A stretch of 64,000 nucleotides of DNA from Pogonophryne albipinna. Taxonomy: Eukaryota > Chordata > Actinopteri > Perciformes > Artedidraconidae. The notes beneath the pieces are model-generated. The model was given only the letters and a program-made list of their open reading frames with translations, ran no database searches and was not told the origin of the DNA. The translations under genes were made by a program, and so were the position numbers. The stretch is from positions 7,337,527 through 7,401,526 of the forward strand of contig CM053256.1 of NCBI GenBank assembly GCA_028583405.1. Direction: 5' to 3'. Positions 1 to 14,000 of this stretch are shown in pieces (positions within the stretch are counted from its first letter, which is position 1; the number at the start of each line of letters is the position of its first letter).

Positions 1-150
1 ATTGTGGATAACGACCGGCCTAAGGTCACCCACTGCTTTTGGGTCCCACACCATCTCCTCAGTCTTCTTCACATTCAGCACTAAATGGTTAAAATCACAC
101 CACTGCACAAATCTCTCTAGAAATGAATGAATACTGCTTTGATAAAGAAT
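1..150 (-). mobile_element. LINE reverse-transcriptase fragment, cut by window edge
   Basis: Minus-strand translation of this segment reads SIHSFLERFVQWCDFNHL, then VLNVKKTEEMVWDPK and RPVVIHN. This is the conserved stretch just after the YADD box of non-LTR retrotransposon reverse transcriptases (consensus W-C-x-x-N-x-L-x-L-N-x-x-K-T-x-E-M). The frame is open across the segment. The right edge, about 150, is where similarity fades; the rest lies outside the window. It is a different family from the copy at 22,424. Confidence 0.75.
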
Positions 151-876
151 AACATGGAAGCATTGATTTTGTAGACTTCCAACACTTTGTGATACACAGT
201 GTATTGTCACTGTATGTGTCGTATCCACTGCAGCAGGGTGTGAGTATAAACCCAAACCCAATAGCTGGATTCATTGGTTTGTTTACAGTCTAACGAGCAA
301 CTGCCTTTCTGAAGTGTCCTTGAGTGAAACAATGAATCCCACCGACAAAAGTGCTCCTTCTGACCTCTGACCTTCCTGTAAAGCGGCCAAGAAAGTTTCC
401 CTTTTCACAAACTCAACGACTCATCTGCTTTAGCTTGGACATGCATTATTTTCTAACATTAAGACACGTGATCCAGTCCAATTGAAGTTAAACTAAATAA
501 ATGGTTAGTTTAAAAGAGTGTATTTCCTAAAGAAGGTAGCAAATAGGTAATTATTATTTCTCCTTTCGCAGTAACAGGAGCTTTAGTAAATTGGTGCTGT
601 TATAGTCGCACTCGCTGTAGTTGAAATATTGGCAGTAGTACAAGTAGTGGGGAAAAAAAACAATGTGTTTATTGACATGTTACAAAAGCTTTTAAATAAC
701 AGGCCTGACTGAAATTGACATGCTGTTATTTGCTGCCCTCTGGTGTACACTGTGATGACCCGCTCTATGATTTATTTGTTGGCACTTTCTGAAAGCAGCA
801 CATTTCTGTATTTCATTTAATTTCAAAACATATATTTAACACCAGATTAATCATTGTCGCACAATTTCCACTGTAA

Positions 877-1008
<132 letters not shown>

Positions 1009-1120
1009 ACCACCTGCCTCCCTACACGTGCATCTCATTGTCAGGTGATCAACAATGCAGCTGGCTGGTGCTTCATTTCAGTCATACTGTGTGATAATGA
1101 GGGCCTGAGGGACAGTAAGG

Positions 1121-1268
<148 letters not shown>

Positions 1269-4200
1269 CAAACTGATACTGTACACGTAGGTGTGTATTC
1301 TCACTGAACCACTGTGTAAAGATCCATCAATTACTTTAATTTACCGCTCAGCTAATATCTTTAATATGCTACATTGAATATAATGACAGACATGTTTTTC
1401 CTCTTATATTATATTACTAGTGTTAATGATTTTACTGTAAAATAGTCTAACCGTTAGTAATTGGTTTTATTCTGTCACCAAACAGCCTGACTTGTAAAGA
1501 CATTAACCAAACATTTCAAAAATAATGACAATTAAAAAACGTTTTATTTCAAGCTAAGTGTTAGGCATAATAACTGAAGTATGACACAGGATAAGAACAC
1601 TAAAAGCTAAAAGTGTGTTACTGTAAAGCCTATTACTTTTTGGCAAGGCTGAAGGGGAAAATGTATGGGAAGAGTATAAATGGTAGGTGGGGGAGATTTG
1701 GGTTAGAGACATAAAACATATAACTAAAAGTGGGGGTTATAATGCCCTACAATAATGAAGATGATCTTTTCCTCTAGTCTCTTTCTCTTGTTTCCTTCAC
1801 ATCAAACCCTCAAGAGGGAGCCATTGTAACTCTGATGAACACACAGCTCCCACTTTTTGTCACATCCTTAACTCCTGTTTAACCCTTTACCGAACGTTAA
1901 CCGTGTTATCTTTTCCACATTATTTCAGTTTAAAAACCTATATATTTCATACAGTGTGTGTATGCAGGGGTCGAAAAGCATTTGTATGTTAATGTTCTTC
2001 TCATTTAGAATTTGACAAGTCATCGTAGAGCCACATACAGTAGGGCAAAACCCCATGTTTTATAATCCTTAAAATCAGTTTGCTGTGTCTATTGTCTCAC
2101 AGACAGTCTTATATTAAAGTGACTGAATTTGAATTTGACAACACTCCTCTAGATTAAAAAAGTGTGAAATGTAAGAGGTATTTGTTGTCCTTTTATGCAA
2201 TTACTGTACCTCAAGGGTCTTTCACCTATTTTTTAGATACGGCCCTCAACAGAAAAAGTTAGCAACAACTTGGTGAACATGACAGTGACTATAATATATA
2301 TTTGTACACAAAAAGGAAGGAGAAGAAAACAATTGATTTAATATTGCTTTTAAGATAAATGCCTTTTAAGAAAATGTACTCTGGCAAAACATGAGTAAAC
2401 CAGAATCCTTGTTTTGGTAATATAACAACGCAACAATACATTAAATCTAGCGGCCCCTGACAGACAGGGAAAAACGAATATGCTTTTCAAGTTTTTGAAG
2501 TCAAACAACCTCATTTAGCATTAATTGAAATAATGAAGAATAATGAGACATGGCGAGCTTGGTGCATTTAGCTTTGCTGGTGGTTAATCAATGATTCATT
2601 TAACTTTCACCTAGTTGATACTCTACTGCAGCTCTGTGTATCTTCTGCACTGTACAAGCTTCGAAACAGGATTTTGAAGCATGAAGGCTATTTTAGGGAT
2701 CAATTAGTCCAAGATCCACCTTGAAACTTGAAAGATGTGAATTTGTCCTTATTAGTGGATTTATTTCACAACTTTACTTTCTCATGAAGATTAAATAAAA
2801 GGCCTCAATCACACCCTTTTTAACTAGATTCTCCTGTAAACTCCCTGTGATCACACAGTGGCTGCTTTCTTTGTTTACTCCGTATCATATTTTCCTCTGC
2901 GTACACAGTAAAGCTTGTTGTGTTCGCCCACAAACAACACTTGCGCGTTAACGCCTACGCGGCTGCAGCGTTCAGCACTGCTTTTGTCTGCAGTTGCATG
3001 CCAGGTAGTCTCTGTCTGTGATTAATTAGTATCCAGTTTGTAACCCCCCCTGAATTAGCAGCAGAGCACTCGGGCTAATGAGCTGACTGTGAACCTCGAG
3101 GTTACAGTAACCAGCACAACTCATCTGTCAAGACCCGAGGACAGAGGGACGCACACAGGCCTCTGATCAGCTGGACAATATGTGTGCTATGTGTGTGAGA
3201 TATAAAGATGTCAGCAGATACTCACTGAGCTACCTGAGTGTCTAGGTACATTTAATTCAATACCTTAGTCCAAATATTCAGGTATTTGTACTTGAGTATT
3301 TACATTATCTGCTATAATTTTACATCAGTCACATAGGTGGCCTACTTCAAAATTATTCAAATTATTAGCAAAGAAATATAAATAAAAACATATACATTTG
3401 GAGAAATATTAAAAATAATATTATATTTCACTGTCCTCTATAAAAAAAAAGGATAACTATAAAGACCATAACTTTCATTGTTTGCAGAAGGAGGTGTTTG
3501 GTCGACAGTTTTTTAGATGTAAATATTGTTCAGTGAAGAGGCAATGAATAGGCAGTGGTGTACAAATACAATCATGGCCTTAGGGGGTCAAAGTTCATTC
3601 AGGGCATTGGAAACAATTAAATAACGCACCACTGGGACCATTTAGCAGGTCTTCTGGACCTTATGGTGACATCGTTTGGAAACAGTTGTTTAAAAGGTCA
3701 TTAATGAACTTTGAACTTGAGCTGTTAAACAAAGAAAAACATTCATTTTAATACCTACAATGTGAGTCAACTGTGCACACTCTTACTGCTGATGAAGATT
3801 GTTTATGATGATCAAAAGCATCAAAATAATTGGACCTAAAAGTACATCTTGAATACAATTTTGATAGACATTACAATTTGTCACAGTTTCTTTTGTTGCC
3901 AAAAGTTTACGCCTCACAAACCATTGCCCTTTAAGAAAGAATAGATCACTTTTTGCTTGTAAAATTACAAATAGGCCTACAACACGTTACAATTATTAGT
4001 ATTCTAACATCCTAAATTGAGATGTGTGAACAGTTACCCAAATTAACACTTCTGTTGATTCAAATCTGAGAATTCCAGTGATAAATACTTGTAGTCTGGA
4101 TAAATGATGGTCCACATGTGGGAGCCAGGTGTTGAAACATGTTAAGCAGGTGAGGAATTCCAACAAAAAACACTAATTGGACAAACTTTGATTAGCAGAT

Positions 4201-4828
4201 TTGCCAATCTTTTCTACGCACTCAGGCCTCCCACAATGCACTAGCACAGACTCTACACAGGCCTGGTGGTGGACTGCCTCCCTCAGTGAGGTCTGACCCA
4301 CTTGGCCGCACGGTCCGGCCCAGAGCCGCCAGCTGCTGTTACTACGGGTGATGATGAAGATGTTGGCACAAGCATCGACTCAGGTGGCGTCTCCAAGGGA
4401 ACCAGCGGGACTGTGACAATCTGATCATCACCACGGCGACTGACACCTGACTGCACCCCCAACAGGAGCGGCTAACGGCGTCAGCTGTCCTCACCGAGCT
4501 GAACGACAGAGACATAGGAGGCTTATGAACGGCACGTGACCCGATGTGACACGTGAGCAGAGCGCCTATAGGATGTACATTAACTGTCTTCGACCAAAAG
4601 TGGATAACTGACACATAATCAATTACAAAATGATTTAAATTCCTGAACTGAATTAGTTTTTGTCCCAACATACGATGAAGATGTGCCACAAAGTTTTCCA
4701 GGTCAGAATATAAATGTATAAGCAGTTTAGCTAGCTCAATCAGACTAATTAGACTGCAATCAAGGCTTTATCATTATTTAACATTTTGCCTCTTTGATGT
4801 TGATGTTTTGGGTTCATTGCTCTGAGCG

Positions 4829-4968
<140 letters not shown>

Positions 4969-6160
4969 CTCTAAGTGTTGCCAAACAGGCTCTCGACAGA
5001 GCTTAATAAACTCTTTATTTGCTATTTAGATTTATTTTTGTATAGATTATTGATTTTGTGTTGCAAGCAAAGCTTGAAAATGCTTTACTGTTTGTTAAAT
5101 TAATCAAATTGTGAAAATGTCAAAAGTTCAAATGGGTGGCCACTTTACCTCCAGCACTCATTTGTTAACTTGCCCTCTTTGATTTGTCATTTGCTTGTAT
5201 GATCATTTGGCTAATTTTAATTGGATGAGGCATTCAGGAGGGCCGCTCTCATTGGTTCCCAGGCCAGTCAAGGCTCCCCTCCCTTTGACCCCCTTACTTC
5301 CTGTCCCCCAGGACACCATTAGACGCTGCCAGGTCCGAGCCTGTTCGTTAAAGCCTGTCACGCTGCGCCGCTGCCACACAGAACAACAGCAGCACGAGAG
5401 AGAAAATCACTCAAAGCTCCCTCCTTAAAAACTGTAATGCTATATTTATAAGCCAGTATTTATAAACACATTTGCATATATCAAGATGAAAAAGTTGTTT
5501 GAATTGGGGGCAATTTGCATTTGGTGAAACATATGGCACAGCCACGGAAGCCATGGGCCATGCCTTCATTACCCGATCTTCGTTTCATCAGCCCCTTGCT
5601 CCCCTGCTGAGCCTCCCCACGGCGGAGCCTTCTGTCCCCGAGGTTTCAGTGACAGGGGACAATATGTCCCCAAGGTGAGGAGCAGGGGGAAAGCCGCACG
5701 CACACCGCTACTCCAATGATTATTTAATCAGACTCTTCACTCTGGATCTAAAAGAGGAGAGAGGTACAAAGTGTCGCTTATTACCCATTTGTTCAACGCA
5801 GGCAAAGGAGAGCACAGAGAGGGAGACAGACAGAGAGCGGAAGGGAGAGAGGAGTGGGAGCAGATCCGAGAGGAGAGATCCAGAGGAAAAAAGGAGGTAA
5901 AGACAAAAGATCAGGACCACGGAAGGTCAGAAAAAAGTAAAGCGGAGGAGAGATCCAAGGACAAACAATGAAAAGGACTTTGTTGAGTGAATGAAAGATG
6001 ACAAAACGATAAAAAGAGAAGGATTTAAAAAACAGCTTCTGTTACAATGTAGGGGTAATCATTTTAAAATGTCAGTTTCTCGTTTTTGATAAACAGTCAT
6101 TAACAGTGAAACACTTTCCAGATATTAATCATATACTGTATTGGTGGAAAGTTAATTTAC

Positions 6161-6290
6161 TAAAGTACGTACTTTCTTTATACTCCTGCTTTTTTACTGG
6201 TCCGAGGGAAACAACTTTATTTTTTCTCCACTACATTTATTTGTCAGCTATAGATGCTTTGCAGATACAATTTAACATGCAAAACAGCTT
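6161..6290. repeat. Degenerate dispersed repeat with CTCCACTACATTTATTTG core
   Basis: The core at 6226-6250 matches the one at 25400-25420 inside the long-TIR element, including a following TTTGCAGAT. This core is common in teleost genomes (from memory); the family name is uncertain. Confidence 0.5.
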
Positions 6291-9200
6291 GAAAAATAAT
6301 TAGCTTTTTTTTAGATTAACAACCTAAAGTATATAAAATGATCTCCACCATGACCCACTACAACACTAAAATGCTATTGACACATCAGTACAGTAACAAA
6401 ATATTATAATATAACATATCACTCTGAAAGTAGGACATTGTGCTTTATGCGTACATCTCGAAAAATAAATTGTGATAACACTGTCGTTATTATACTTGAA
6501 AGAAAATTCCTCCATTGTTGATCGTTGGTGACATTCATCCGGCTTAATCTCTAAGTCCACACCAAATTTTAGAGCAACAAAAGAGCGGAAAGGAGAATAA
6601 AAGAACAAAGTGGATGTGGTTTGTGGGGTTTGGGTGGAGGTCCTGCAGGTGAGGGTTCTCCCTGCAGCTTGGCGTGCCACTCACACCAGCTCCATATTTG
6701 CATGTGCTAAAAAGCCCTGTGTTGAAGTGCGTCCCTCCCCACCTTCAGTGTGTGTGGTCGGTTTGTTTAAGTGCTTATGAAAGCTCCTCAGCCACAGTCT
6801 GCCCTCTCAGACCTGATATGCTGTTTCGACATGGAGGACCATCTTTTTCCAGGCTCCAGTTTATTTCCAGGAGTTATCTCTGTGACCTCCGTGCCATTTT
6901 CTAACCCCTCCCTGTACAGTTGTCTGTCATGGTTTCTGCCCTCAATGTTTGTCTTTCTATTTCCATACTCTCATTGCATTTGGATGAGGCTGAATTTAGA
7001 GCCAGGTGGTTAGTTTCGAAGGTCATTTCAGGAGTACCTGTCCACAAACGTTCACATGAGAGCCTAAATTAAGGCAAAGCTTTAAGACCTGTTTTGTGTC
7101 CACCTGTTTTCTTCCATGTGCACATGTCGTAAGTTTTACATGAATCATGCTCTTGAGAGAAGAGGATTTTGTGTAATCAAATCCAAGTGGCTATTTGTGA
7201 AGATGTATTTTTACCTTGCAACTTGCAGACTTTTACAAGCCTGTTTTCAACCTTGGGATGGTTAAATGTGGACAAACTAAGAGCAGACAGAAAGTCTGTG
7301 GTCATATTTTCTACCCTGCCGTGATTTTTTAAATGATGATGGCTGAGGATACACTGCAAGTTATTGTGCCATTTGACACATGTGTTGATGTCCAATAAAA
7401 GTACAACGTGACTTGTTGTTGGTCATCCAAGTTTGAGGACTGACTTTGGTAAAAACTTCTAAACTTAGTTATTTGCACTAATTACTAATACTAAAATAAT
7501 ATTGTATATTTGAGTTGTGACTGAAATATAATTTTCTCTATTACAGTGATTTCCAACCCCTAATTAATGTTCACCGTTCTCCCTATTATGTTCTTTTGAG
7601 TAGATTCTAAACTGAATATTATTTAAAAACTAACTTTATGATTATTTTAAGTCTTTAAGTCGTTTTGTTTCAGTTTACATTAAAAACGTTGAACTTATAT
7701 CTTATTCCATAACTTCCACTACTGACTTACTACACATCCATTTATCCATTTTTTTATTTCAACCATGTCAGCTACTTCAATTTACTTTGAACTTTCAGCT
7801 CACTACTTGAGCTGTTAAAACTTTCGGAGTCATAACTTTCTAAGCTATTTATTATAACCATATATATGTTACTTTAACTATTTCAACTGTTTATTCATTT
7901 TATTTTACCATTTATCAATTACTTTATATTTTTAACACATTATCTACTTTTGGCTTCATTAGTTTACTTTAACCTATTTATCCATCCATCACTTACTCTT
8001 AACTTTCCCTGGCAGCGTTATATTGTATGTTAATGCACTGGTTAGTCGTTCTCCTTCGTTCAAATGGTAATCGGGCATCTCCCTGAAGAAATTGGGGCCA
8101 TTTAATATCAGTCGGGCCCACATAAAAAACACTCCTCTGCTATGTAAACAGTTGATTCTAAATACGGGTTTAATTAATCTGCCTTTATGATAATGATTCC
8201 ATCTGAGCCAATAAATAGTCATTTTTGCAATGCTTTTTCCCTCAGTGTAACCCCAATATTATTTCTGCCGTTTAGTCGGAGCCAAAGCGGGGGCAAACAG
8301 GATGAGCGCGTCATTAACGTCGACACGCGGCAACTGGGGAAAAAGTATCCAGTCTGTTAATAAGTAATGACTGCCCGAGATCACAGGAACCTTACGCTAC
8401 AACAAAACAAGTTAAGCACAAGTCTTTGATAATGACTGTTAATAATTCAATATGAGTAATTATCGCTTTACAGGAAAGCACAATGGCGGCGGCTTGCTGT
8501 AGGGATCGTGGTGCTGCAATTAAAAACGAGAGACATTGAGGTCAGCAGATCAAGGAAAGTCGACAAACGCTGACCTTACATGAGAGTCATGAAGGAAAAA
8601 GGGAGTTTGTTTTTTGGTCCTCTTTTAACAGTTTGAACATCCTTATGTCCTGATGATATAAAAAACACATTTCTTGATTAATGGGAAAGCCTCTTGGCCT
8701 CGGTTGTGACATGCACAGCTTGTGTGAGCAGCATCTCTCTCTGCTGTCTGTGTGTGGTATCTGCGACCTACTACTTCCTCAAATTTGCTTCTGCATTGTC
8801 TCTAAGACCTTGGTTCGCACTAGCCAAATCTCGAGGTTGCACATTTGCAACTCAAATCTAGCCAGATCAATGGTGAGCGTAATCACTCTATTTGTCATCC
8901 CTAGGTTTGAATTTCACAATGAGTGTGTGCAGGAGGAGGGAGACAAAAAACTGGAAAGATTCCTGACTCCTCTCAAAATCAATGTCTTTCAACAGCCCTC
9001 CGCTCCTCTTTGACGGGAAAGGGCATTCACGCGCATTTGGCGGCCATTGTCGGCAGCAAAAGGACTAATCATAACATCATTGAAAGTGTTAAAAAAAAAC
9101 GACGACAGACGACAGTACCATTGACAACCTTTGCTCCCATCCAGAGAGAAAGAGTTAATTTGATCATGATGACACCAGTCTCTTTCAAGCCCCTTTTCAG

Positions 9201-10723
9201 GCCAGCAGCAGCTGGGGCTGGAAGAGCAAGAGATGGGATGAATCCTCCACATAGTGAGGAGGTGGGGGTGAAAAATGACAAGAAGGGTCGTTATTACGTC
9301 TCCATTTTGGGACTGAGAGGGGTTTCTGAATTGCCTGGATTGCGCTCCTGCGTTCGTTCATTCCTATATAGACCCTCAGAGCGGCAAATGGGCCTTGGGC
9401 CAGTGCGAGGCACTGGAGCTGGAACAAGAATAAGATCACAATTACATTTAAAGCCCAGAGAGGGAAAGAAGAGGAGGAGAGACAGAAAGAGGGAGCCTAT
9501 GAGCCCTAATTGCCAGATGGTGAATATTTTCACTCCCTTTCAACGGTGCATTAATTGCAGGGCTGCCCGGGGGTTGAGACGTACTGATCAGTGTGGCAGA
9601 GGATCCTGACCCTGATTATCCCCCCTTAGACTCCCCCCGCTAGAGTCAGTGAGCAGTTAGGGGGGTGATGGGGGTCGGAGAAGGGAGGGGAGGGGTGTTC
9701 GGTTTTTTTTTTGCAACAGTTACTCACCCAATCATTTGCCTATCAAGCCACCTGGGCCTCGACACTTTCAAGTTGGAGAGGAGGTGATGGTGAGGAGGAG
9801 GCTGGGTGGAGGGTCTTTTAGGGACAAGAGAAGGAAGAGGGTTGTGATGAGCAAAGGTAGGGAGGACAGACCACCCCCCCCCCCCCTCCCTCCTCTCCCA
9901 GCCCCTTAGCTCCTCGTTTACATATCTCCAAAAGATGTAATTGAATTAAATAAAGCTTTCCTTCGGGGCAGCTGCCACAGCTGCTGTTTGTGGCATGTCA
10001 AAAGGCCCGCCACTTTAAGAGCACTTACATATGCTCCAAATTAGCAGGTCAGATAGGCGGACGCACGATGACAGGGCCGAGGCTGCCAGCGCGACAAGGG
10101 GCCCACAGCTGTGAGCAATTCACTGCAGAGTGGGGGCTCTTTCAGACCCCTGATTATGAAGGGCAGCATTGCACGTGCTCATACACACACACATGCATGT
10201 TCACAGGCGTTTAAATGCAGGCTCATAGACAAACACATATTCATAGATGTAGACACAGAGGTCACTGCGGTATTTAGTAAGAATGACTGGTTTATTGGAG
10301 GATGATGTTTATGGTGACCCTGAGGAATCCTTTAGAAAACACTTATTAGAAATAAGGAAAAACAAATCAAACTGTCACAAATAATCATCTGTTACAATTG
10401 TTTGTGTCTGTCACACATCTGCTCCTTGTATCAAGATGGAGAAACACAAATGGGGCGTGTGCGTCGGACAGTGAACGAAGAAACTTCAAGTTAATTCGAA
10501 AGAGAATTTGTTTAATGACTGCATGCATGTTTACACATATTTTCTGCTTACATTGTTGTTGATTAACTTTTTGACAAATCTAGTTCACTGCCTAGATCGA
10601 CATTTTAATTTACTATATTATTGTATTTAAAAACTTTATTTCCAGGTTTGAAATGCTCTTGCTACTGCTTTATATGGTTGTTACTTTGCACTATTTGAAC
10701 ACAGATTCATTGTTTTGTGGCAC

Positions 10724-11088
10724 TTAAAGGTGGGGTAGGTAATTTTGGAGAAACCAGCTCGAGTGCGCAAGAATTTGAAAATACACAGCCGGAAAAAATC
10801 TGCCACTTCCTTACAGAGCCCCTCCTCCAACACACACGAACGCGCACATGACCAATGAGGGCACGAGATAAGTTTGTGCACAGATGGAAGGCCATCCAGT
10901 TATTTTAGCCGGGCCGGCTCAGATGATTGGTCGTGCTTTTTACAGAACTACGGCTTCCACAGATGACTGGATTTTTTGTCAAAGTACTTCAGATATTCAT
11001 TGCTATCGGGATGTTAAGAGCATTCCATGGAATATAACAAAAAGTGTATCTCGAGCCGGTTTCTCAAACTTACCTACCCCACCTTTAA
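10724..11088. mobile_element. 365-bp MITE with 40-bp terminal inverted repeats
   Basis: The ends are inverted copies: left 10724-10763 and right 11050-11088 differ by one gap and a few substitutions. Both start TTAAAGGTGGGGTAGGTAA and run to GCTCGAG. TTAA occurs at both edges and may be, or include, the target duplication (TTAA piggyBac-like, or TTA as in PIF/Harbinger). No transposase. Superfamily unresolved. Confidence 0.88.
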
Positions 11089-14000
11089 TTTGTTTTCTTA
11101 TTATTACCGTATGTGTTTTTTTTTTCATTATTAACTCAATATGAACAGTATCTGCAAATACTTATCCAGCACAGTGGATTTGAAATAAATGTGGCTTTGA
11201 GTGATAGGTAGACAGGCCCCTATCATGGAAGACATTTCGAAATGTCATAGTAAAAAGAAAAGAGTGGTATTAGGTTCATGGTATTGTGCTTGCTGGCTCT
11301 CAGTCACTCTTACAGGGACACTTTAAAAGAACAGAGCCAACGTTAATGTGATAAAATAGGTTACATGTTCTATTGAGGTCATGTGGTTCACTATGTGAGT
11401 TAAGATATTTGCACTCTTGACCATGAAAGACTTCTTGGTAGTCAAGCATGATCCTTCTGAATTGTCCTAATTGGGTACCTAAGTTACCTTGATATAAAAT
11501 ATCACAATGTAGATGAGAACAAACTCAAAACGTAGCTGAACAAGAAGTTCAACCCACAGTCAAACGCAATGTGCACTGCCCTTATCCTTACAACTTGAAT
11601 GTGTGTCTGATTAACGAAACGTTGCACAAATAATAAAACAGAAAAGGAAATATTTGTGCTGCAGAAACGTTGCTGTTTATCGAGGGTTTGGATGTGATGT
11701 GCAGAGGCCTTTTAAAATGATGTCAACACTTTACTTCAGTTATGTATCCAGCGAGACACGCCTGTCACATCGTAATCAACCGTTGTGAACAATCATCTAA
11801 TGACTTGTCACTCAAGGTCTGCTGGGCAATTATGATGCATTTGCATGGCAGTGAATGGTGTTTATGACAAATAATCCATGTCCTAATTGCTTGTCTGTTT
11901 TCCTTAAGACGTGTAGTGCTGATAGGATGTGATTAGCTGGAGGCTGAAGAGTAAAGCAAAGTCGGCACTGATCATACTGGTTATCTTTAGCAGCAGAGGG
12001 CAGACTTTTGAGATTGTATTAAATCTTGGGAGCTACTTTTGCGTTGTTTGCTTGCTCTTTGCATACCTACATTTGAATTGTCCGAACCAGATCCTCGTTT
12101 AGTTTGTACATATTTTGTGGCAATCTAAAGCTGTTCAACTTCTCCTACCTTCAGCTAGTCGAATAAACAGTTGGTTGAAGCTTGGAAATAAATTAACAAC
12201 GCAGTATTAAGGAGAGAATGTTCTGAAGATCTGAGAGCACACTTTATTATACTGTTATGACAACACTTTCTGATATTACTGAGGGTTTTTTCAGTTCAAT
12301 TTGGGTTGTTGATTTATTTACGTCCTGATAAAACAAACAAGATTTTGTTATTTCAACAAACCAACGCCTACATTCTCATAATTACTAAAAACCAAGTCAT
12401 TAGTCAGAGGAATTTGCTGCTTTATGACATTTTTAAGGAGGTTACAATGCGGTGAGACAACACAGAAAAGATTGTTCAAAATGGTAACACAACAGTAATG
12501 TGTGCATTGTTATAGAGGTGTCACAACATGGAGCTCCGAGTTACTGGAAATAGACCTTACAGAAAAGAAAACATAGAAGTGGCCGACTTTCTTTTTCTTC
12601 TATCAGAAAAAATACCAAAGTTGTGGATTACTAACTTTGATTTATCTGCTTCAAATCATAATATAACACCTTGACTTTGGAAGAAAACGCACGACTCACA
12701 TTACATTCTTGTTCATGAGTCTAGTTCACTGTAGGTTATTTATTATGGGCAATGCATACAAACACAAGTAAGCCCTTGAAACTTCAGAAAATAAACTTTA
12801 TTATTCTTTAAAGACGCACAACACAGAAAGCCCCATCCGAACACTACCAACTCATACAGGGTCCCTTTTCTGTGTCTTGTGCAATTATAACACATTACTT
12901 GACTTAATCTGCAGACTCCTGCAGGAACAATATTGTCAAACACAATTTAGAATGAATTAATGCTATTTGACTGTACATCAGCAGACACCTTCATATCAGG
13001 GCACTCTCATTTTGAATGTAAGGTCGTTATTGTTTCATGTTGTCCTGTGGCGGTCAGAAAGGCTGTGACTCAGCTGTTTGCATGCAACATTGGAGAATAA
13101 TGAATGTGAAGGCACACCAAACACATCCGTTAAAAATGCATGAGTGCCCCCCCAAACCCCCCCTCTCCCTCTGCAGAATAGAGCTATCACTGGTGCCTGT
13201 TATCTCCCTTGAACCCCCAGGTAGAAAATGGTAATGATACCACTTAACATCGCTGCACATATGGAGGGAAAATGGAAATGCCAACAGCACCTCAACTATA
13301 AAGCAAATCAAATTGAAATATTAATCCGCTGATTAATATAACATTATGAGAGCCCATTCTCTTTGTTGTTAAACAACAAAGGGTTGCAAAATAAGCAACT
13401 GCCTAAGAGGTAAGGGGTTTAAAAGAGTCCCACAGAGGTGCTAAAGCCCCTTTCAAACATCATTACTCTGCATAATGTATTCCCTTCCACAGTGCTGAGA
13501 TTTGATATTGATGTTTACTCATTTATTTTTTAATTAACGTTCGTTGTTAATGAATTCTTTGATGAGAGGCATTTTGTAAATCATTATCCTTGGAAGAGGA
13601 AAAAAGGGATGCATCGCTCTTGCCCCTTATACTCGTGACAGAAGAAAAAATGCTAGGTGTAAGGGGAAAAGTTGCAGGCGAGTAGTACGGTCATTGTTTA
13701 AAGTTTGTTTTTTGATGTGTTGATTTTTTTTCGCTCCCCCAGCCCTGTGTTGCTGTTTTTCTGATTGCATCTTCTATCTACAGGGATGAGCGTTCGGAGC
13801 CGACAGGGACTGGTGCAGGAGTCTCTGTTTGAGAGAGCTGGTGTGGATACTTAGCTAATTACAGGAATATAACTCAAGGCTTTCGGAGAGTCGCTCCAGT
13901 GGGGGAGGACGGGTGCAGTTTTATCCACGGAGCCCTTGGTGGAACTCTGTCCTTCCCCTCTTTAATATTGATCACTGGGGATCTCTTGGAGGACACAAAG

